Shown here piece by piece: positions 1 through 9,267 of a stretch of 64,000 nucleotides of DNA. The notes under the pieces were generated by a model. It was given only the letters and a program-made list of their open reading frames with translations, was not told where the DNA came from and did no database searches. The position numbers and the translations under genes are program-made. The stretch comes from Phaeosaccion multiseriatum (lineage: Eukaryota > Ochrophyta, other classes): positions 1,612,001 through 1,676,000 of the forward strand of contig OZ218957.1 in NCBI GenBank assembly GCA_965112735.1. The letters run 5' to 3'. Within the stretch, counting starts at the first letter, position 1. Every line of letters begins with the position of its first letter.

Positions 1-644
1 CTCGTTGGAGGTGATCTCTTGGCCTGCGAGCGTGTGGGCATAGGCCTCTACGATCTGTTGCCATCCAAGGGGGTAATCTCCTCCCCCATGTGGTCTTCCG
101 GGGGTGGTGGGGGGGCCTCCGCTCCTTAGAGCTTGTCTGAGGAGGGGCATATAGAAGTGCGAGTTGGTAGGCGGGAGCGCCGCGTCGCGCTGGTGGCGTA
201 TGGTGTTGCTCCATGTCGTTGGTGCGTGTCCATGCGTGTCTGTTTCGAGTGATGCTGTCTCTTCCTCGTGCGTCGTGGGGGGTGGTCGTACGAGGTCGGC
301 GATGGCCTCGGCCGTGTTGTGGTGGGTCAGTTCCGTCGCGGTGAGGTTTAGGCTTGCGAACTCAGCGCTGATGCGTCGGCTGGCGGATGCTGGCGCTTGT
401 TCGTTGAAGAAGAGGTTCGGGTGTTGCCGTATGGGGGTCGTGGCTGTGAGGTGGGTGTCTTCGTATTCGTCTTGGAGGATGGAGACGATTTGCTCTGTGA
501 TCCCGTGTGCGTTTCTGTGAGTTGACGCGTTGGTGGTTTGGGCTGGATCTGAGGCTCGGAAAGTGGCGGTTGGCCTTTCCGGGCTGCGTGCTCGGGGGGT
601 CCTGCTTCGTCCCCTTGGCCTCGTGGTTGGCTGCATGGGTGCTG
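1..644 (-). mobile_element. Retroelement copy D (ORF1 part, truncated at both visible ends)
   Basis: Bases 1-644 match the ORF1-coding stretch of the longest copy (about 14,579-15,222) almost base for base, in the same minus orientation. The match stops after ...GGGTGCTG at 644, where host-repeat sequence (AGAAGAAGCAGGTCC...) begins, so this copy is truncated inside ORF1. Its 3' part, with RT and endonuclease, would lie left of the window. It encodes part of the Pro/Thr/Ala-rich ORF1 protein. The junction with the host repeat is the same kind seen at the other copies. Confidence 0.85.
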
Positions 645-724
645 AGAAGAAGCAGGTCCAAGGAGGATTGTGCACTAGGCACGGAGCTGTGAGAAAGACG
701 TGTACTGTGGAGGGGTGTGAGATG
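645..724 (+). other. Host target repeat unit 1 (CxxHGA / CTVEGCE coding repeat)
   Basis: An isolated unit of the host Cys/His repeat gene trapped between copies D and A. On the plus strand it reads KKQVQGGLCTRHGA then CTVEGCEM. It has the C-x2-H-G and C-T-V-E-G-C pattern of the uninterrupted units at 15,835-15,960. It ends in the retroelement target AGGGGTGTGAGATG (711-724), directly followed by the 3' end of copy A. Confidence 0.7.
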
Positions 725-2634
725 TATATTAGAGCTTATGGGCTCAGTATTGGAGCGCTCGAGGTAAGTTGTAACCATGTGTAGATGCGTGTATGTGTGG
801 TATTGATGGAGCGTGAGGTGGAGGGGAAGAGGATGGTAAGGGTGGTAGAGTAGAGGATAATGGGGAATGGGAAGGGAGTGAAGGGGGGAGGAGGAGATGA
901 AGGGGTGTGGGAAGGAGTGAGGTGGTGGAGGTGATATGTGAACTAGCCTACTGTGGGTGGTGCGGGTGACAAGGCGTGACTAACTGTGGTTGCTATGCTG
1001 TGTGCTGATGGTCTCGCTGTCTGCTGGCTGGTGTACTCCTGCTCCTCAGGCGGCCGCTCCGTCGATGGCTCCCATGAGCCCCCAGTCGAGGGTTTCTGCT
1101 GCTTCGTGCTGCGTCATGGTGGCTCGAAGGAGGGTGCCATACCTGATCTCCCGCTGTGAGAGGGCGCGTTGAAGGGCGAGGGACAGTTGTTGGCGCAGGA
1201 GGCCCTTGATGGGGCCCGTGGCTGCCGCCGCTGCGGGGCCGAGCCCTCTTGATGCCTTGTGGATGGCCATCGCCTCGATGAGCTCGTCCGTTTGGTGGCC
1301 CAGTCTGCCGTACGTCTCGATTGCAATGCACTTCAGGGTTGAAGTCCCGGGCAGAAAACTGCCCAGGTAAACTGCCCAGGTAGTGGGTGCGCTTGCGTTC
1401 TTCGGCGGCGGCTGCTGCGTGGCCTGGCGTGGTGGAGGCCCGTCCCACGTGAGTGGGGGCGGTGGGGTTGGTGACGGTGATGTCGCAGAGGAGGTTTCTC
1501 CGCAGGGGTGCGTCCGCTCCCGGGAAGCTACCTGCGGGATAGGTCAGGTCCATGCGTAGGTCTCGGCCTGCTCGGGTGCCCGTGGGGCCGTCGAAGCAGG
1601 TCTGGTCCTCTACACGTGCTCCTCCAATGCCCACGCTGTGCATCATCCTCCCGAAGGCCTTGACGAGGAGGTGGTGTGTGTGGTTGTGGAGGCCGGTGCG
1701 GGGGCAGATGGTGGCGTGGGTAGTGCTTGCCGTGCGGGCGCAGCCTGTGCCAAGGCAGGGTGGGGGCGGGTCCGCGTATGGCGTGTTGACACCGAGGTTG
1801 CGACGAAGGGCCATGGTCCATTCTGCGGGGGCCATGGTGTTGTGGCCGTGGGGGAGCGCTCCGAGGAAGGCCATGGCGCCCCTTCCTCGCTGTGAGTGGA
1901 GTCGGGCTGTTGCCATTTCCTGTGTCTCCTCTCCCCTCTGTGCCTCTGCCGGTGTGACGTCGATGGTGGCGATGCTCTGCGTCAGCTCCTCATGGCGGCG
2001 TTTGTGGATGAAGGTGGTGAGGGCCTTCTGGACGCCGTGGGTCGGTTGACGGCCTGCCTGATGGCTCCTGCGCACGTTGCGTCGCGCTGTGTCCTGGGCT
2101 TGGTGGTCAGGCGGCTCGAGTACGCGTGAGCGGGCCTCGTCGAACTGTGCCTGACCCACTGCTTGGATGAGGGGGGCCTCAGGGACCCCCTCCTCGTGCA
2201 GGAGGTTGACGCTGTCGGCGACGCTCTTGAGGGCTCCGTTGGTGAACAGCTGGTCCGGTAGGGCGCTCTCTTGGGAGCCTTCCCGGCGTGCGGTGCGGCT
2301 GAGCAGGGGGGGGAGGGTGAGCATCTTGTTGCCAAGGTATGCTGCTGGGGCGATGTCGTGGAGGCTGGTGAGGCCGAGGCCGCCGAAGCGCCGTGCCGTA
2401 TGCATTTGTAGGCGCTGTGTCTCCGTCCATGGCTCCTCTTGTGCATCTGCGGCCTGCTCCAGAGGGGGGGCATCGGGGAGTCGCATGATGTGGGCCATTG
2501 TCGCTCTGTTGGTGCGGTCTGCCCTGCTGCCGAGGGCGCGTCGGAAGATGGAGGGGTCAATGGCTCTCGCCAGGTGTGTGAGCCTGGCTGGGAGGCATTG
2601 GAGGAGGACGTGGGTGGCCGCCTGGGTGTTGTCC
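725..2634 (-). mobile_element. Retroelement copy A (5'-truncated, frame-broken)
   Basis: The 3' half of the same non-LTR element. Its 3' end at 725 is the common terminus (plus-strand TATATTAGAGCTTATGGG). The 5' end stops at about 2,634, where identity to copy B (about 7,411) ends; no target duplication is visible there. It carries the end of RT and the C-terminal zinc knuckle and endonuclease region (minus reading frame from 2,654). A 13-bp tandem duplication near 1,352-1,382 (AACTGCCCAGGTA twice) shifts the frame, so the last part (YGRLGHQTDELIEAMA in the other copies) is read in another frame. This is a pseudogene fragment. Confidence 0.85.
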
Positions 2635-2816
2635 CGCAAAGCTTGTGCCCACAAAGAGGAGGGTGAAACGCCAGAGCCGTTGATCCCCCTCGGGGCGTGC
2701 CTAGGAAACCGACATTCTTATTATACCCCAGAATGTATGACCGGAAACCCTTAGGCAGGACAATCTACCACACTACCCCCAAGCGACAGTTCGAGTCGAC
2801 TCGGAAGCAAATGTGT

Positions 2817-5152
2817 CTATCCGGTGTTTGTCCTCTTGCGCGTGCGCGCAGGTCGCGCCGGAGCGCGGGCCGAAGAAGTGCGGCGATCGGCGCGCTGCTT
2901 CTGGGCTGCCTGTCGTGTCGCAAGGGTGCGGAGATAGGCTCGGACTGCGCTGACTAATTGCTTGTCCTGATGTTTCTGCAGGTAGGTCTCCAGTAAACGT
3001 GGAGTGTCCTCATGCAGTGTCTCGATGGGCTCCTCGCTATTCTCGAGGGCTTCAAAGCCACGCCACTTAACAATGACATGCCATGAACCATCTGCGTGCT
3101 TAACGAGGCCTTCAAAAGCCTCCACCACAAAGTCTTGGGTGTTGTATGAAATCTGCTGTAGTACGTCGGTGGTGACGTTCACGTGAGCACCGCAATAGTA
3201 TCGGAGGCGGCTGACATGTACCTCAGAAGTACGCTTCTTGCCTACCAGCTCTTCCACCTTGTATACGTGCTGCTCAAGGGCTTCAAGTACTCGGCAGGGT
3301 CCATGCCACTTGCCTAGTATCTTGCTTGTGGGCCCTACTGTTGCCACGAGCACATAGACTCCGACCTGAAACAGCGTCTCGCTGTTGAGCTGCTTAGCTC
3401 TGGCCAAGTCCTGACGATGCTCTGCACCACGTCTGCCGCTCATCAGCCTCTGGTTGATGCCATCTCGCTTGTGATCGCGGAGGGTGGTCAAATGACGCTC
3501 CGCTTCGGCGCGCTGCCCCTCCTTCCTCTGATGGAGTTGTGTTGCAAGGGTGTCTCTCTGCGCCGGGGTCAGCTGCAGTAGCCGAACCTTTTGCAGTCGA
3601 TCCGCATCGTGGATCAGAATCGTGTCGAGAGGCCGCTGTGGTATGTGACCGCTGTGCAGCTGGATGGGAGACATGCTAGACCGACTGCTCTTGTTGGAGC
3701 TGTTCTCAACAGCCTCCATCACTGGCAGTAGTTGCGGCCATGTCTCGGGCGGCTGTCGTAGCTCAGACATCATTGATCTCATGATCTTCTGCAATGTCTG
3801 TACACCACGCTCGCCCAATCCTCGACTATATGGGTTGTGTGCTACCACAAAGTGGTGGTTGCACCGCAAGAGCTGACTTAGCTCACGTATCACTTCATTT
3901 AAGAAATGACTGCCTCGGTCACTCTGCCATCTGGGCACTACGCCATGCTGTGCGAACCAGCGCAATAGACCGCGTGCACACACTCGTGCAGTAGCTTCCA
4001 AGCATGGCTCATACATTGACAATGACGAGAAGTCATCAAAGATGCACAGCACTTGCTTCACATGAAGCTTCATGAACCCTTCTGGGGACTCTGCCCATAT
4101 AACTCCATCGCCAATCTTGACGAAGTCAAACCAGATGAGCTGCTGGGGTCCAGTAGCGTGCCATTGAGCTAGCAGGGGGCGAGGCACTCTCTCGCCCTTG
4201 CCGTTGGTGAGGCAGTGGAGACAGTTCTGAACGAGGCTTCGCACGTCCTTGTCTAGCGAGTGCCAAATGAACTTCTCCTTAATAGCACTCAAGGTATTTG
4301 TCTCTCCCTGATGGCCCATCATACCCTGATGGCCAGTCACACACAGTCTCAGGTGCATGTCCTCCGCCTTGGCTCCCACCGAGGGAATCCAAATGCGGGT
4401 GCTGTCAGCGGGGTTGCTCGTCGGATGGCACGCTCGAATCAACCCGTCGTCGCCAACTGATGAAAGGAGCAGGCGGCGCCCGTTCTCTCCCACCTCCTTG
4501 CTAGCCTGCTGGAGCTCCTGAAGAGCGTCTGCCTGCAGACTGGCAATCTCAGTCTTGGAGGGCCAAGTGAAGTCGTCACACATAGTGTCAAACACTTGCA
4601 TGGGCCCAAACTTGCCCAAAGCGAGCACACTAGGGGTGAGGCTCACCGGTTGCGTGTACCGCCTGCTAATGGGGTCGGCCCAATCATGGAGATGACCAGG
4701 GAAGTGGACAATGACGTAGTCAAAGCTCTGAAGGCGCACGGCCTGACGCTGCAGCCTGTCCCTCATAGGCTTAGTCATGCCCGGGTACCTGCTGTCGTTG
4801 CTCATCATGAACGCCAGGTTGCGATGGTCGCAAAAGATGTGCACTTTCTGTGCCCCGACCAAGGCGTACTCGTTCTGGATCAAGCCTCGGAGTGTCGCGT
4901 CTCCTTCCTTGTCTATGGTGGCACGCCTCAGCTCTGCGCCTTCAAAAGCGCCTGAGCCGAAGGCCACCGGGATGTGGTTCATCTCATGTACCGGAAGGCA
5001 CAGCTCTTTGGGGTCGATGTATGTAATCATACATCCCCAGTAGAGGTCGCTAGCATCTGGGAATACCAGTGCCAGTTTGGTTGGGTCTGGGTGCGACAGC
5101 ACCGTGTTCTGTGCAAGGACGCGCTTAATCTGGAAGAAAGCGTCGTCGTGCT
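2817..5152 (-). pseudogene. Ty3/gypsy chromovirus pol remnant (RNase H - integrase - chromodomain)
   Basis: The minus-strand reading frame begins inside an RNase H-like domain (LALVFPDASDLYWGCMIT, later HIFCDHRNLAFMM). It continues into an integrase HHCC finger (GHQGMMGHQGETN ... CLHC) and a DDE core: the D in WFDFVKIG, the D in WQSDRGSHFLNE, the E in RGLGERGVQTL. It ends with a chromodomain (VVEAFEGLVKHADGSWHVIVKWRGFE) and a basic tail, stop at 2,817. This order is that of chromoviruses. Protease, gag and most RT are missing. The frame continues upstream only into unrelated antisense sequence of an inverted ORF1 fragment, so the gene is truncated. I see no long terminal repeats; 2,635-2,816 holds only AT-richer unassigned sequence. 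Confidence 0.85.
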
Positions 5153-5154
5153 CT

Positions 5155-5480
5155 GTGGTCCCAGCCCACCCCCAGCAGCAGCAACCACAACCGATCTCAA
5201 CGACACGGCAACAACCAGCACCCGCCGCCAGGAGATCTACCACGCCCGCCAGCGAGACAACAGGCCCTACAACAGCACCACCCCCCACCGCGACCAGCCC
5301 AGCACCCATGCAGCCAACCACGAGGCCAAGGGGACGAAGCAGGACCCCCCGAGCACGCAGCCCGGAAAGGCCAACCGCCACTTTCCGAGCCTCAGATCCA
5401 GCCCAAACCACCAACGCGTCAACTCACAGAAACGCACACGGGATCACAGAGCAAATCGTCTCCATCCTCCAAGACGACAC
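5155..5480 (+). mobile_element. Inverted ORF1 fragment of the non-LTR element (copy F)
   Basis: On the plus strand this piece encodes ORF1 protein sequence (PQQQQPQPISTTRQQ ... RGRSRTPRARSPERPTATFR ... GITEQIVSILQDD). It matches copy C 15,050-15,365 in reverse orientation. It is fused to the chromovirus remnant on the left. On the right it loses identity at about 5,478, shortly before the GGGGGTGTGAGATG site that carries copy B. It is opposite in orientation to all other copies, so it came from a rearrangement or a separate inverted insertion. Confidence 0.8.
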
Positions 5481-5514
5481 GAAGACGTGGGAGACACATC
5501 GGGGGTGTGAGATG

Positions 5515-8500
5515 TATATTAGAGCTTATGGGCTCAGTATTGGAGCGCTCGAGGTAAGTTGTAACCATGTGTAGATGCGTGTATGTGTGGTATTGATGGA
5601 GCGTGATGTGGAGGGGAAGAGGATGGTAAGGGTGGTAGAGTAGAGGATAATGGGGAATGGGAAGGGAGTGAGGGGGGGAGGAGGAGATGAAGGGGTGTGG
5701 GAAGGAGTGAGGTGGTGGAGGTGATATGTGAACTATCCTACTGTGGGTGGTGCGGGTGACAAGGCGTGACTAACTGTGGTTGCTATGCTGTGTGCTGATG
5801 GTCTCGCTGTCTGCTGGCTGGTGTACTCCTGCTCCTCAGGCGGCCGCTCCGTCGATGGCTCCCATGAGCCCCCAGTCGAGGGTTTCTGCTGCTTCGTGCT
5901 GCGTCATCGTGGCTCGAAGGAGGGTGCCATACCTGATCTCCCGCTGTGAGAGGGCGCGTTGAAGGGCGAGGGACAGTTGTTGGCGCAGGAGGCCCTTGAT
6001 GGGGCCCGTGGCTGCCGCCGCTGCGGGGCCGAGCCCTCTTGATGCCTTGTGGATGGCCATCGCCTCGATGAGCTCGTCCGTTTGGTGGCCCAGTCTGCCG
6101 TACGTCTCGATTGCAATGCACTTCAGGGTTGAAGTCCCGGGCAGAAAACTGCCCAGGTAGTGAATGCGCTTGCGCTCTTCGGCGGCGGCTGCTGCGTGGC
6201 CTGGCGTGGTGGAGGCCCGTCCCACGTGGGTGGGGGCGGTGGGGTTGGTGACGGTGATGTCGCAGAGGAGGTTTCTCCGCAGGGGTGCGTCCGCTCCCGG
6301 GAAGCTACCTGCGGGATAGGTCAGATCCATGCGTAGGTCTCGGCCTGCTCGGGTGCCCGTGGGGCCGTCGAAGCAGGTCTGGTCCTCTACACGTGCTCCT
6401 CCAATGCCCACGCTGTGCATCATCCTCCCGAAGGCCTTGACGAGGAGGTGGTGTGTGTGGTTGTGGAGGCCGGTGCGGGGGCAGATGGTGGCGTGGGTGG
6501 TGCTTGCCGTGCGGGCGCAGCCTGTGCCGAGGCAGGGTGGGGGCGGGTCCGCGTATGGCGTGTTGACACCGAGGTTGCGACGAAGGGCCATGGTCCATTC
6601 TGCGGGGGCCATGGTGTTGTGGCCGTGGGGGAGCGCTCCGAGGAAGGCCATGGCGCCCCTTCCTCGCTGTGAGTGGAGTCGGGCTGTTGCCATTTCCTGT
6701 GTCTCCTCTCCCCTCTGTGCCTCTGCCGGTGTGACGTCGATGGTGGCGATGCTCTGCGTCAGCTCCTCATGGCGGCGTTTGTGGATGAAGGTGGTGAGGG
6801 CCTTCTGGACGCCGTGGGTCGGTTGACGGCCTGCCTGATGGCTCCTGCGCACGTTGCGTCGCGCTGTGTCTTGGGCTTGGTGGTCAGGCGGCTCGAGTAC
6901 GCGTGAGCGGGCCTCGTTAAACTGTGCCTGACCCACTGCTTGGATGAGGGGGGCCTCAGGGACCCCCTCCTCGTGCAGGAGGTTGACGCTGTCGGCGACG
7001 CTCTTGAGGGCTCCGTTGGTGAACAGCTGGTCCGGTAGGGCGCTCTCTTGGGAGCCGTCCCGGCGTGCGGTGCGGCTGAGCAGGGGGGGGAGGGTGAGCA
7101 TCTTGTTGCCAAGGTATGCTGCTGGGGCGATGTCGTGGAGGCTGGTGAGGCCGAGGCCGCCGAAGCGCCGTGCCGTATGCATTTGTAGGCGCTGTGTCTC
7201 CGTCCATGGCTCCTCTTGTGCATCTGCGGCCTGCTCCAGAGGGGGGGCATCGGGGAGGCGCATGATGTGGGCCAGTGTCGCCCTGTTGGTGCGGTCTGCC
7301 CTGCTGCCGAGGGCGCGTCGGAAGATGGAGGGGTCAATGGCTCTCGCCAGGTGTGTGAGCCTGGCTGGGAGGCATTGGAGGAGGACGAGGGTGGCCGCCT
7401 GGGTGTTGTCCCACTCGCTGCAGTGTTTGGCGAGTTGGAGGTAGCCCCTGGGGTCTTCTTGGCCGAGGATGTTGCGGAGGTACTCTTCGATGTACTCCTC
7501 CGTGCCGACGGGGATGCCGGCTACCACGGTACCCTCGGTGGCAAGTGTGGCGCCCTGCCGTTGGGCGTGGTCCCTGTCAGCCTGTGTTGGCTGCTTGCCT
7601 TTGCCCATGAGGTAAACCGTTTTCCTCTCGTTGAACTCGAGGCCCAAGCCTCGGAATTGGGCTTGGAGATGGGCATGGCGTGGGGCGTAGGTCTGTAGGG
7701 GTGCGTCGGGTTCCAGCTGGTCCATGAGGTCGTCTGCGTAGGCGGAGATGGTGGGGCGGTTCGCTGCGGTGTCGGCTGTGTTCTGAACTTTCAGCACTGG
7801 GTGGATGGCGGCTGCGAACATGAGAGGCCCTTCTGGTGCTCCTTGGTTGACTCCGGAGCTCTGGTGGATGGTCTGGGTGCCGTCTGGTGTGAGGGCGTTG
7901 TGGGCGGAGGCGTGGGAGAGGCTGGCGATGGCGTAGTTGATGCCTGCTGGGTCGATGGTAGGGAGTGCGCCTGAGGCAAGGACGCCTCTGGCACGCGACA
8001 CGCGGGTGTAGGCCTTGGTGATGTCATGCAGCACGACGGTTTTGCCGGCATCGTGCGCTAGCTGGGCTGCTGCGGCGTGTGTTTCCCCTCCGCCTCTGAC
8101 CGCTACCGCTAGCTGTCCTGCGCTTCTGAGCTCTAGGCCCACCCTGTCCGCGATGAGCTTCATGTGACAGCTCTCCACGAGGCTGCGGTAGAGGTTGGGG
8201 GATGTCACAGGACGCGCTTTCTCGCCGAGGGCTGCGGCGCTGGTGCTGAACCACCGTTTGGCGAGCTGTGGAGGCAGTGGAGTGTCCCCCGTTCGGAGCA
8301 GCTCGTAGGTGTCAGTCAGAGCCTCCACGATTGCGTACTCCTGGGGGCTGTCCGGGGGGTACTTGACGTGGCTCGCCCTGCGCCCGTCTGCTCCTTGGCC
8401 CTTCCAGTAGTTGACCCTCCGGTAGGTCAGCAGCATGGCTGTGCTGATCTCCTCTCTGGTGACGTCGTTGCCATTCTCGGGGTGCTCCTGCACCTGGGTT

Positions 8501-8843
8501 CTGGCGTACTCCCTGGCTGCTGTTGCTGCTGTGTTGATCTCTTCGAGGCTCTCGTCGACGTGCGCTTGCTGGAGGCGTCGAAAGGTCTCGTGTGTGGGAG
8601 GGAGGTGGCCGTCTCTGCTCTTTGTGCTGAGCCTCGCCGCGGCCTTGTGCAGGCCTCCGGGTTTGGTGAGCAGGTGGGCGCAGGTTTCTCTCCGTCGCTC
8701 CTCTGTCTGTGCCTGTGCTGGGGGTGGTGGGCGGCGTGCGTGTGCTGTGGCTATCGCTGCTTGTGCGAGTGGGGCGATGTCGAGGTCGAGGACCATCTGT
8801 ATCCGCTGCTGGCGGCTGTAGGCTCCGTCTTTAGAGAAGAGCA
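5515..8843 (-). mobile_element. Retroelement copy B (5'-truncated, open RT-endonuclease frame)
   Basis: The 3' terminus at 5,515 is the common end. The 5' end at 8,843 corresponds to copy C about 12,274. It is flanked by GGGGTGTGAGATG on the left (5,502-5,514) and AGGGGTGTGAGAAG on the right (8,844-8,857), i.e. a target duplication with one difference over the 13 shared bases. The reading frame 5,836-8,844 (1,002 codons) is uninterrupted from upstream of RT to the C-terminus, so it is the best reference for the catalytic half of the family. Confidence 0.9.
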
Positions 8844-8844
8844 A
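5836..8844 (-). CDS. Reverse transcriptase / restriction-like endonuclease polyprotein (partial, copy B)
   Basis: This is the C-terminal part of the element's ORF2 protein; the N-terminal fingers are lost by 5' truncation. RT motifs in order: KARPVTSPNLYRSLVE, VVLHDITKAYTRVSR (motif A Asp), HQSSGVNQGAPEGPLMFAA (motif B) and ISAYADDLMDQL (YADD catalytic motif C). The C-terminal third has a CCHC-type knuckle (CLGTGCARTASTTHATIC). It is followed by conserved R, D and E positions in AGRDLRMDLTYP, NLLCDITVTNP and CIAIETYGRLGHQTDE, as expected of the restriction-enzyme-like endonuclease of R2/CRE-type non-LTR elements. No apurinic-type endonuclease is present. The domain calls rest on motif reading, not an alignment. 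Confidence 0.85.
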   Translation of the reverse strand: MLFSKDGAYSRQQRIQMVLDLDIAPLAQAAIATAHARRPPPPAQAQTEERRRETCAHLLTKPGGLHKAAARLSTKSRDGHLPPTHETFRRLQQAHVDESLEEINTAATAAREYARTQVQEHPENGNDVTREEISTAMLLTYRRVNYWKGQGADGRRASHVKYPPDSPQEYAIVEALTDTYELLRTGDTPLPPQLAKRWFSTSAAALGEKARPVTSPNLYRSLVESCHMKLIADRVGLELRSAGQLAVAVRGGGETHAAAAQLAHDAGKTVVLHDITKAYTRVSRARGVLASGALPTIDPAGINYAIASLSHASAHNALTPDGTQTIHQSSGVNQGAPEGPLMFAAAIHPVLKVQNTADTAANRPTISAYADDLMDQLEPDAPLQTYAPRHAHLQAQFRGLGLEFNERKTVYLMGKGKQPTQADRDHAQRQGATLATEGTVVAGIPVGTEEYIEEYLRNILGQEDPRGYLQLAKHCSEWDNTQAATLVLLQCLPARLTHLARAIDPSIFRRALGSRADRTNRATLAHIMRLPDAPPLEQAADAQEEPWTETQRLQMHTARRFGGLGLTSLHDIAPAAYLGNKMLTLPPLLSRTARRDGSQESALPDQLFTNGALKSVADSVNLLHEEGVPEAPLIQAVGQAQFNEARSRVLEPPDHQAQDTARRNVRRSHQAGRQPTHGVQKALTTFIHKRRHEELTQSIATIDVTPAEAQRGEETQEMATARLHSQRGRGAMAFLGALPHGHNTMAPAEWTMALRRNLGVNTPYADPPPPCLGTGCARTASTTHATICPRTGLHNHTHHLLVKAFGRMMHSVGIGGARVEDQTCFDGPTGTRAGRDLRMDLTYPAGSFPGADAPLRRNLLCDITVTNPTAPTHVGRASTTPGHAAAAAEERKRIHYLGSFLPGTSTLKCIAIETYGRLGHQTDELIEAMAIHKASRGLGPAAAAATGPIKGLLRQQLSLALQRALSQREIRYGTLLRATMTQHEAAETLDWGLMGAIDGAAA

Positions 8845-8946
8845 GGGGTGTGAGAAGCATCAGATCCAAGGAGGACTGTGCACTAGGCATGGAGCTGTGG
8901 TCAAGAGGTGTACTGTGGAGGGGTGTGAGATGAGGGGTGTGAGATG
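8844..8946 (+). other. Host target repeat unit 2
   Basis: A host repeat unit between copies B and C, reading EKHQIQGGLCTRHGAVVK then CTVEGCEM on the plus strand. Its right end carries two tandem copies of AGGGGTGTGAGATG, the second at 8,933-8,946 and directly abutting copy C. The extra 14 bases shift the host reading frame at this unit. Confidence 0.7.
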
Positions 8947-9267
8947 TATATTAGAGCTTATGGGCTCAGTATTGGAGCGCTCGAGGTAAGTTGTAACCAT
9001 GTGTAGATGCGTGTATGTGTGGTATTGATGGAGCGTGATGTGGAGGGGAAGAGGATGGTAAGGGTGGTAGAGTAGAGGATAATGGGGAATGGGAAGGGAG
9101 TGAGGGGGGGAGGAGGAGATGAAGGGGTGTGGGAAGGAGTGAGGTGGTGGAGGTGATATGTGAACTATCCTACTGGGGGTGGTGCGGGTGACAAGGCGTG
9201 ACTAACTGTGGTTGCTATGCTGTGTGCTGATGGTCTCGCTGTCTGCTGGCTGGTGTACTCCTGCTCC

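Noticed and set aside
1552-2129. Plus-strand frames within the retroelements
   Set aside because: Antisense shadows of the GC-rich ORF2 coding strand; they recur identically in copies B and C and show no domain.
2817-5414. A single 865-codon chromovirus gene
   Set aside because: The first ~90 codons are antisense of an inverted ORF1 fragment; only the part up to about 5,152 is chromovirus.
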